Shown one piece after another: positions 1 through 11,100 of a DNA stretch of 64,000 bases. The translations under genes and the position numbers were made by a program. Position 1 is the stretch's first letter; every line of letters starts with the position of its first letter. The stretch is from NCBI GenBank assembly GCA_947568835.1, contig OX387607.1:16853701-16917700 (forward strand). Reading direction: 5' to 3'. This DNA is from Protonemura montana (Eukaryota; Arthropoda; Insecta; Plecoptera; Nemouridae). The notes under the pieces were generated by a model. The model saw nothing but the letters and a program-made list of their open reading frames with translations, did not search any database and was not told where the DNA came from.

Positions 1-801
1 GCTCATCGTACAAATTCTTACAATTTTCCAGTATTTTCAAATATTATCTCAAATAAATCCAGTGATTTTACTATGAGCGCAGTCCATCCTAAATCTTCCT
101 CCAAAACTAACATCAATCATTGATTATAAGGTTCTATTCAAATTTCTGTGTTACATTTTTATAAAGATTTATCTAAAAAGATTCATCTTATTTCCTCGTT
201 TGTCCTCCAATATTTCATGAAACAAGCAACAAATCTTAATCTCATCTAATAAAATGCTCAGATGTTTGGTTTTATCTTTGTTAAGATTTTAAACATTCAA
301 GTTACTGGTTTAATTACCATCTTTCGCCACCGCATGGTCTTCAGCCGTATATCTATACAAAAGTATGCGTTGATAATTTCGTACGATCTCATGCCAGTTA
401 TTTAGGTACTTTACCTCTCAGCTTTGTGGTTGACTCCTCAAGTCTTGTCTTTCCGACTCTGATTAGATGAGTACCGTCGCGACCCATTAGTTATCTTTTA
501 GTCTATAAGATATTAGTTTCCTAACTAAAATAAAATGACACTTGCATCAGGTTCAGTAAAGTTTAGATCACTGACATTTGACATCCGTGTTATGTTATCA
601 ATAATTAATTATATTAAATTTATTAATGACAGAGACGAACTAAAGATCAGCTGCTATAATTTCCTCGCTTGAATTGCTATCAATATGAATTGTACCAACA
701 GCCGATCAAAACCATTTGAAAGAACCGGCCGATAACAGTCCTACAATTATCGCACGTGGCCGAGAAATATATATTTTAATTTTATTGCAATGCCGTGTTA
801 C

Positions 802-855
802 GATGTTAATGTTATGATGTTAATGTTATGATGTTAATGTTATGATGTTAATGTC
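802..855. repeat. 14-bp tandem repeat (GATGTTAATGTTAT)
   Basis: Almost four head-to-tail copies upstream of ebony. Simple sequence; no function visible. Confidence 0.85.
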
Positions 856-1014
856 ACGATTATTCGATGTCGTTGTTTAAATGCAATCAAATCTTCCAGC
901 CCCCATAACCCAAGTTGGTGGGAAATCACCGTACCTACCACTGAGATTAGACACCTAACATAACATAGATGTAAGGGAAGAAACATGTTAGCTACAGGAA
1001 GATGTAAAAAAAGA

Positions 1015-1085
1015 GTTGCAGGACGAATATGTAACCAGGATTTGAACCCAGGACTCCAGTTCTTGACCCAATCAAACAAGTTTCC
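1015..1085 (-). mobile_element. tRNA-like SINE fragment, minus orientation
   Basis: On the minus strand the segment reads CCTGGGTTCAAATCCTGG, a B-box (GGTTCAAATCC) inside a T-arm-like stem. No complete cloverleaf was found. It lies just upstream of ebony. Confidence 0.45.
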
Positions 1086-1170
1086 AGCAAATTAAGTCTC
1101 GTCCAGCGCTTCTCTCCACGTCACATCAAAACTAACATCGGATCCATTTTTATTTTTCCAGCTCGAGGTC

Positions 1171-4100
1171 ATGGGTTCGATCCCCAAACTGTCGATTCTG
1201 CGCGGAGATTCGCACGCTCTGCCTCACCCTGAAGAAGAACCTCATCTGTTGCATCGTCTTTTCGAGCAAGGGCTGTCCAAAACAGACCGCGGAGCGACGG
1301 CAATCCTTGCAAAGGAAGGCAATCTGACATATAACCAGTTGGACAGCCTGGCATCTAGCTTGGCTAGAAGCATCTTGAGAAGATCTCACTCTATTGGTAA
1401 GACTTTGTTAACAAACTTGGCTAGAAGCATCTTGAGAAGATCTCACTCTATTGGTAAGACTTTGTTAACAAGCTTGGCTAGAAGCATCTTGAGAAGATCT
1501 CACTCTATTGGTAAGACTTTGTTAACAAGCTTGGCTAGAAGCATCTTGAGAAGATCTCACTCTATTGGTAAGACTTTGTTAACAAACTTGGCTGGAAGCT
1601 TTTCTAGAAGATCTCACTCTATTGGTACCTGCTATTGGTATTGGTCTTTTGGTATTGCTATTGCTACTCTATTGGTCTTTGCTACCTGCTTTCGCTACGG
1701 AAATCAGTTTCCTAAATGAAGTTGTAGCAAATGAAAATTGAGTGGTCTGTAATGACAGACCGTGGGTTCCCGGTTTGCAGAATATTTGCAGAGTATTTGC
1801 AGAATATTTGCAAAATATTTGCAGAATATTTGCAGAATATCAGTTTCTCAGTCACAGAAGCGAAGACGAACAACGAAGTCTAGATACAGAAAAGTTGTTC
1901 TGCCATGTCATTAGGGGTTAAAGTTGTTCAGAATTTCAAAAGAAACTTTTGTTCCAGTTCTACTGCAGATGAGCTGGTTGAAATTTGGAAAACCGATTGA
2001 ATTTTAAACAATTTTACAAACTAACCTAAAGATGACGGAGTTTTGACAAAATAATGCCACGAAAAAGTAAGCATTTCAATACGAAAATGTCTCTGTATTT
2101 GCTTCCTCGCTTAACGGTGTGAACATTTTTGTAAATTACGATTGATGAGGAAAATTTGCAATCGATTTTACTGAAAAAACGCACCGGGGTCCAAGTTGTG
2201 AAGATAAAAAGTTAGTCTGAAAATGTAATCCAAATCGGGTCAGCCGTTTGGTCGGTAAAGACTTCTCAAAAAGTTATTTTTCTATATTTGTCAGATCAAA
2301 ATTACGCCCGTATTTGGTTGGAAAGAGAGGAAAAAGGGCTTCAGTCTTTTAGAAGCGGCCAAATTCTAAGAAGCAATAAAGAAGATGAAAAAGTCGAAAC
2401 ATCTGTTGTAACTTCAGTTGTCTCTGTTGTTTTGCCAGAGAATAAAGTCGACTTCAAGAGCTGTTTGTCATTCCGAGACCATGGCCATGTCCATTGACTG
2501 ACCACACCTAATTTCTCTGTTGCATCAGCCGCAAATATTTCCAAGCGGCTGGCTTTATTTTTGGAAGTGTACTATTTTTATTCACGCTCGACAGTTTTTT
2601 ATTATACCTGTAGCAGGAAAATGCGACCAAACAAGTAATTTAATTGTTGCATTACTCTAACTACATACTGCGATGGACATCACATGCAGCCATGAGGCCC
2701 AAAAAAAACAACTCATTTATAATTATATTCGATTTTACCTTCTGAACAGTTTGTTTTCATTCGTGGAATTATGGTCATAAAAATATCGAACCGATTCTTA
2801 GCATTCGTCATTTATAGAAGAAAGAACACCCCGCACGGTTTGCCGTGTTGGAAACACTGGTCCTCGTGAGATCACCGAAGTTAAGCAACACTGCGCTGGG
2901 TCAGGTATTAGATGTGTGACCATCATACACATGACCAGTTCTGTTCGGGAGAGAGGTTGGAGGGATGAAAGTTAAGCAACACTGCGCTGGGTCAGGTATT
3001 AGATGTGTGACCATCATACACATGACCAGTTCTGTTCGGGAGAGAGGTTGGAGGGATGAAAGTTAAGCAACACTGCGCTGGGTCAGGTATTGGATGGGTG
3101 ACCATCATACACATGACCAGTTCTGTTCGGGAGAGAGGTTGGAGGGATGAAAGTTAAGCAGCACTGCGCTGGGTCAGGTATGGATGAGTGACCATCATAC
3201 ACATGACCAGTTCTGTTCGGGAGAGAGGTTGGAGGGATGAAAGTTAAGCAACACTGCGCTGGGTCAGGTATTGGATGGGTGACCATCATACACATGACCA
3301 GTTCTGTTCGGGAGAGAGGTTGGAGGGATGAAAGTTAAGCAACACTGCGCTGGGTCAGGTATTGGATGGGTGACCATCATACACATGACCAGTTCTGTTC
3401 GGGAGAGAGGTAGGAGGCATGAAAGTTAGTACAGCAACTTCACTCGCCTTGCTTATCAACCTCTCGACAGCATGGATTTGTGGAGGAATCCTGTTGTTCG
3501 CGTTGTACCGTCCTTCGGAAGGGACGTTAAGCCGGTGGTCACCTATGTGCTCTTCGACAGGAGTAGCTGTGTACCTAGGTTAGGCTAACCTAGCCTACGC
3601 AGCTTACCTAACCTAGCTAACTAACTTTGATTAGGTTCGATCCATACAACCACTGAATTATCATTCACTGACGCCATTAAAACATTGCCACATGACCCGT
3701 TGTCAAAACGTTGCGTAGCTATACAGCAAATATCAAATCTAAAGAGCTTTTTTAAGTTGATTGCACCTACCTTCGTGAAGATCAGCCGTGATGCTCAGCC
3801 ACCGTGCAATTTGTTCGTTAGTAAGAAGTTGACATAAGCTAGACTACGACAACGAAGCAGACAACCATATGCATATACATACCCCAAACTACTGCGAGGT
3901 CACTGCAACAATATGGGGTATCTACCTCCGATATCTTTGTACACAGTTGGTCTGTCTGGCTTGTGCAGAACTTTGGTCGTAACCGAACATTTTTTAAATT
4001 ATACCCGTTTCAGTTAATGGACAATGAACTGAGGTGATTATTATTAATTTTATTACTATTATTATCGAAGTAAATATACTGCTTTGATAGGCAAAGAAGC

Positions 4101-7100
4101 AATCAATAACTCGCTGCTATCAGAGTATTTTAGCGTTGATTCATTCAGCTTGCGTCAGGTTACTGCAAATGGGATTGATTTTTCCATGTCAACATGGTAT
4201 TAATTGAAATCAAGTCATCGTCTTAACGGCTGGTAGGAGGTACCACAAGACGCTCCTTATAATAGCAATGCCCGCCTTTTAATGGAAATACCCGCCTTCG
4301 TGCAACCGATATTCATTACTGTAATTGAATTTAAACGACCACATCTACGGGTGTCGGAAATTACGGTAAATTAACGTCAGAACAGTCGGCAATTCGATTT
4401 GAAGTTCGTTGTTTAGTGCGACAAAAAATTTGTTGACCTCTACGGCTCGCGTTTAATAAATACCACGTTGTTTTGGGTGCAATTTTAAAATGACCCAAAT
4501 CAAGTGATAGACCGTTGGAAAAAATATGTATATTTTGGTTTCTCGCGCTAAGGTCAGACGTGGTAGGCCCGCCAAAACGTTTGGGTTTATTAGTAATTAA
4601 TTACTATAAACGCATTTTGTATTTTACTCACTGTTTTAATGACAGACAGGAGTATTGCCCATTTCTTTGGGACCAGGGACAACTTGGTGATCATTCACAA
4701 ATTCTCAGCCCACAGTAAATTATTTTTAGCCCGTTCCAATTTGACCACTTTTATGTGCTTTTAAGGTAATTGCTTTTAAGGTAATTGTTGATCGAAGGAG
4801 ATAAAGTAACCAGATGTCTTTACCCCTTCACGGGATGTTACCCAGCTCAAGATTTCAAGAAATGTTGCTTAACCTTAGCTCTCAATGCACTCAATTGCAC
4901 TCAACGTCTCGATTGGTTGCAATGCACAAAGCGTTTAGAAGGGACAAGGCATGGAAGGACACAAGATACAAATAGGAAACACCTCATTTTAAGGTCAGGA
5001 ATTATCACTTTTATGGAACGTTTGGGAAGGCGGATAAAGAAATAAAACACATTGGTAGACAGAGGAATTGTTGAGTGCAACGCGTTCTCTCAGAAAGTAT
5101 TTGATAGCTAGCCATCAATTTCACTAATTAGAACAAGAATGTTTGAAATAAGTCAGATTTTAGGATACTATTTCGATTAAAACTAAGTTAAATGAGAACA
5201 AACAAAATAGTGAGTATTAAGAATAATTTCTAAAATGTTAACCTCAATTAGTTATATGATATTTTATTATAAGTTGTGTTCATTTAAGATTGTTACAATG
5301 TGTTACGTGCCAGCGGATTTGTAAACAAAGAAACTGCAAATCATTAATAAAGTTTTCATAACAATATGAATGTTTTTAGGAGCGCAATGCAACCGCGATG
5401 GGGACTTTGTGGTTGCTGTCAGTATGGTTCCTAGCGACCGTCTCATCGTGACTTTACTGGCGACTTGGAAAGCAGGAGCCGCTTATCTTCCCCTGGACCC
5501 CAGCTTCCCGAATGCAAGAGTAACACACATCTTAAACGAGGCGCAGCCACTTCTTGTTATCACAGATGAAGGTAAAACTCTCATTTTCTTTCATGTCTTG
5601 CCTTTATGTTTAGTACCGAACTGTTTTCCGTGTTGGAAACACCGGTTCTCGTTAGATCACCGGAGTTAAGCAACACTGCGCTGAGTCAGGTATTGGATGG
5701 TTGACCATCATACACATGACCAGTTCTGTTCGGGAGAGAGGTTGGAGGGATGAAAGTTTAGCAATACTGCGCTAAGTCAGGTATTGGATGGGTGACCATC
5801 ATACACATGACCAGTTCTGTTCGGGAGAGAGGTTGGAGGTATGAAAGTTAGTACAGCAACTTCACTCACCTTGCTTATCAACCTCTCGACAGCATGGATT
5901 TGTGGAGGAATCCTGTTGTTCGCGTTGTACCGTCCTTCGGAAGGGACGTTAAGCCGGTGGTCCCCTTAGTCTTCGACAGGAGTAGGCTACGTGCCGGCAC
6001 CAGGTTTCCCCTCCTCCCTTCTAGGCTAGGTTAGGTTCATCATCATCCACTCATTCACCGACGCCATTAGACTAGTACCGCATGGCCAGATGTCAAAACA
6101 GTGCGTCGTTAAACACCACAAATAATAATGATAATAATAATTATGTTTAGTCATTACAAAATGCAAAGTATAAGCTCTGTAAGTTGAGATGTGTTTTCTC
6201 TGTGTTCTTGCAGAAGACACAGAGGTGCATGGATTGTGCAACATTGCAGTCTCTTACCGGGAACTCCTGAAGAACTCCAAGGACTTGTCTGACACCTCGA
6301 TTCCTGACCACGAGACGTTCACAGGAAGTGACGCGTCGTTGGCTCTTGTTCTCTACACTTCCGGTAGCACCGGAGTTCCGAAAGGTACCCAAAAAAGCAC
6401 CGAAAAGCTAAGATATTATTGGTCTTATTGTGTTTGTACGCGTTATTCAGCTTGAAAGTGCGTACCTATGATTGTTTTGTTAGAAAATCGATCAGAGAAT
6501 TACAAAAGTTTACCAAAGACCACCACAATATTTTTGAAAAAAAAAATCCGAATAACCTGAAGACTGTTAGGTGGTCAGAAAATTAAGAAGAGAGATTTGA
6601 ATCAAAATACCAACAAGAGCGAGTTGAAAATAAAAGAGATTGCAGGGTTTTTTGGCTTTTTTTTTAGTGTTTCCGGCCGGCAACTGAGATGGAAAGGAAG
6701 CTGGAATGGAAATACGTGCAAACAAACCGGGATACGAACCCGGGATCTCGGTTCGGTTGCAAATATTCCCATTCCAGCTTTCTTTCCATGAAAGAGATTA
6801 ATTCGGGACTCGCATGCAGTAAAAGAACCGATAAAACCTTATCCCAGTCTGAGAGTTCTACAGGAACATGTAAGAACAATCATAAATCTTCGCTTGTCTT
6901 TGACAGGAGTCCGTCTACCTCATCGCGTGCTTTTAAACCGTCTCCGCTGGCAGTGGCGTGTGTTCCCGTACGGGACAAGTGAACGAATCTGCGTCTTCAA
7001 GACAGCGTTAACTTTTGTTGATTCTGTCTCCGAGCTTTGGGGCCCTCTACTCAACGGCCGCGCAGTCCTGGTTGTCCCCAGTGACGTCACTAAAGATCCA

Positions 7101-8069
7101 GAAAGATTGGTTCGGGTTCTAGAGCAACACAAGGTGCGTGCTTTGCTCTTAAAACTCTGGAAGTGAACAAAGATTGCGCTTGCTGAGATGTTTGGCGAGC
7201 CTCTGCACTTTGGCGTTTAGGAAAAATGCATTCGCTTAAAAGCTTTGATAGCCAAGCTATCAAAGTTACAGAGAACGCTTGCCAGATTTTTATTTAAAAC
7301 TGACAGAGTCATATTTGATCAAATTAATCGTAATGCAGATTGGGGTTAATGTGCGAATATTGGCGCCATACGTCTAAAATAAAATCTTGAAGTGGTAACA
7401 AATTTAGTAGACCATCCGGCCCATAAAACGTCAAACAAAGCGATTTTACCCCAGAAATATTGCGGTCACAATTTCGATACAACAACTTAAGATATTAAAA
7501 GTAACAATGTTCCAGGTTGAACGCCTTGTGTTGGTGCCTTCTCTTCTTCGTTCAATCCTGCTCTACTTAAAACTGCAAGAGGTCGGTCGTAAAGCCGGAC
7601 AAACTCCCCTGCATTGCCTGAAAGTCTGGGTTTGCAGCGGAGAGCCTCTGGCCACCGAACTCGTGGCTCAATTCTTCGACAGATTTTCCAGCGGCAATCA
7701 AGTTTTGTGCAACTTTTATGGGAGCACAGAGGTGATGGGTGACGTCACCTACCACGTGCTCGGTGAGCCTTTGTCCAAGGAGGAACGCATACCGATTGGT
7801 GAGACTGAATTTGAATTAATTATATCAATTATGTCATAGCTGAACGAGCTGGCAAGTTTAGTTGGAGACCGCATTGACAGAATGGGAATTAAATTGTATA
7901 TACATACATATTATCATCCCAATTATCATACAATTTGATAAGAATGATGATGAATACCACTACTTTATAAATTTATTTATTTCAATTTATTTATTTATTA
8001 TCCGTGTAAATCACAAGCTGGTAACTAGACTTGTCTCATGCCAAAAGCGGCCAATTGTGATAAATAAAC

Positions 8070-8118
<49 letters not shown>

Positions 8119-11100
8119 GGTCACTGTCCCACTAGACTAGAAGTATAATACTGTTTTGAACTATTGGCATTATATGCAGATATTGCCAATGGGGATACTG
8201 ACCACAAATTCCCTTCCGAAGGACGATTAATATATCAATAATCTCAGTTGAGGTATTCAAAGTGGCTAAAAAACACATGTCACAACATTCCCCTGCCCCC
8301 CCCATGTAGAAACATACGCCTAACCGGCCTGACCACTCTTCAAAAAGTCGATCAGATTACCGAACCCGATCATCAATCTAAATTCACTCAAAGTTTGAGC
8401 TGATATTTCCGCGCCCGAAGGCCCACGTATATCTTCTGTCAATCTCTTGTTTTTTTTTAACAAAGTGCGATGCTATTGCAGGTGTTCCTCTGGATAACAC
8501 GGTGGTCTACTTGATGGATAGGCACGGAAGACCTGTCATCGAGGGAGATGTCGGCGAGTTGTTTGTCTCCGGTCTTAATCTTGCTGAGGGCTACGTGAAC
8601 GGTCGGGATCCTGATAGATTCGTGGCCAATCCTCTGGCAGTTGATCCAGGTGATTATAGCAATAACAATCTGTTGGGAAGAGATTCTGGAAGGCGGTTTT
8701 TAGACTCGTGTCTACTTGATTTATCCTTAGCACTAGTTTTAACAAAAAATATTTCAACTCAAACCCCTGAAGAAGTAACTAGTATATGTTGCGAAACGTT
8801 GGGAAATTTAGTAGCCCTTTACTTAGCATTCAAAACCCAGTTGAAATAGTTTTTCTTAGATTCTGAAAGGTTTAGAGGGAAGTAGTGTAGGTACCATCAA
8901 TGTTGAATACAAGGAGATGCCAATTCAGAAATGCAGTTTCGTTATTCTGTTGACTTTCAACGAATCTGCTATTTCGGATTTTAGGTTCGTTTCTACCATT
9001 CTAATTGTTGAGACATCAAAGTGTTGTGGTTTTTGTTTAACCTGTTGATAGCGTGTAAAGCCATGCCTAACCTTGATCTCATTTCAGAGATTAGAATTTC
9101 ACAAACAAAAAAATGGTGCACTTTTAAACAACGACTTTGAAACATTTGATTTGAATAGTGATTGCAACGATGCACAACGACGCGTGTGCACGCGTGTCGC
9201 ATGATTTGTAACAATCATTGTCCGGGCTTATGACGACGGTGACCGCAAATTTGAGAAGTCATCTACCTTTCTTGCTATGAAAAAATTAAGCTCAAGGTTC
9301 GATGGGAAGAGAATGTATTATTTAACAATGCCCTGCAGAAATAAGCATCGAAAGCGAACACTTTAACGTGAGTTAGGTCAGTTTTTTCGTAAACACCTAC
9401 TTTCACTGGCGTGTTGAAATTGATAAAATCATATGATGTTAAAATAGTTTTATGGAAACTATTTGGGTATAAGGTAGTTCCTATCTCGTACCGAACGAGA
9501 GACCACGTGATTACAGAATTTCCTGTGAACTACCGGCAGGGCAGGGGGCGACCGCCCCTGGGCCCAGGGGTTCTTTCCTCATAAGGATAGAAAAACGCGA
9601 GCGCTTGCCGTACTCAGGCGGGTTGACGAGCTCGTGCCCACGACCATGTTAAATTTATTTGTTGTGTTTGCCAAAATAATCTTAAAGTTAATAGTTGCAT
9701 TTCAAATACTATCACTACCCCATTGAGGCTGTGGCACTTGCCTACTCCTGGTAATGGTTACATACTTGCTACGTTGCTACTGCCGTTCAGTGCGTAGGCT
9801 ACACACTCAATTCTACTGCCTTACTCTTTGTCGGCGCAAATGACCGAATTTGCGTTATTTTTGCGGGTATGGGTAACTTATTTTTCCTAAATGTGGGAAA
9901 GAAATTCTCCAAGAACAACTAATTTCATTGCTCACCATGCTATGTGACCTTAGGAAGACCTCAGACTTATTATTTAACATCTCTACAATTCGGTATGTTC
10001 TCTCACAAGATCCCAACCCTGCCAAACAATGATTTCATTGAAATTACTTAACCGGTTACCCATCTCTTAACTCCCCATTTTGTTGTCAGATTACGCCCGA
10101 CTTTACCGCACTGGTGACTACGCTTGCCTGATTAACGGCGTGCTAATGTACGAGGGTCGAACTGACTCTCAGGTCAAAGTAAGAGGACATCGTGTTGACC
10201 TGTCAGAGGTGGAGAAAGCAGTCAACGAGGTCGACGGAGTTGACAAGGGTGTGGTGCTATGCTACAAACCAGGCGAAGTTAATCAGGTTAGTTACTTGCA
10301 AGAGATTCACAAAATGGTTCCCTAGTGTGTCAACTACAAAGCCAAACAAAACTGTGATGACTTTGTTATTGGATGGGTAACCATCACACTAACGATCAAG
10401 GTTATATATAACCTTGCATATAGATATAACTCAATTATAACTAATTATCAGTCACAAGTTCCATTATTATTACAAATACTTTATTGGTTATAACTCTTAT
10501 TTAAATCGTGAATACTTGCAATGCAGTACATTTTCTTAAAATAATCACTTTGTTGGTAATTTTAATTTCATTTTGACGCCTGTCAATGCAAGCCTTCATC
10601 TAGTGCTTCATTGTCCCTGTAAATGAAAAATAAAGCTTGCTCATTCCCTCAAAATCCCCAAATTTTAGTCTTCATTCCTTTTCTAGACGCTGCTTGCCTT
10701 TGCAACGACATCGAGCAACCTTCTCCCGCTGCAAGTTGAAGCGATTCTCCAGCGCGGTCTCGCTCCGTACCAAGTCCCGCAAGTCGTTATCCTCGACAAA
10801 ATCCCGCTTCTGGTCAACGGAAAAGTTGACAGACAAAGTCTTCTGCGTAGCTACGAGGAAAGTTTCAAAAACGGTAACAATTTTATCCTGATGCTTAAAA
10901 AGTAAATCAGGGAAACTATTTTTTACGTGAAGAAACGTATGGAACTAATGGCTGAAGGGCCGCTTTTTTAGTGGCATTGAAAGTAATTAACAGATTGTTA
11001 ATAAACAAAAAAAACATCATCTGCTTAGCTGTTGTCAAGCATAAATAAAACAGACAAATGGACTGTTTGAATTATGGCTGTCAAATAAGAAACCAGCGCT

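Noticed and set aside
2836-3420. A 5S rRNA gene cluster
   Set aside because: Only the control-region half is 5S-like, the period is 91 bp and the block is joined to a SINE body and tail.
10330-10430. Another 5S-type SINE (TTATTGGATGGGTAACCATC) in ebony intron 7
   Set aside because: Only about 20 bases resemble the C-box; no flanking SINE sequence.
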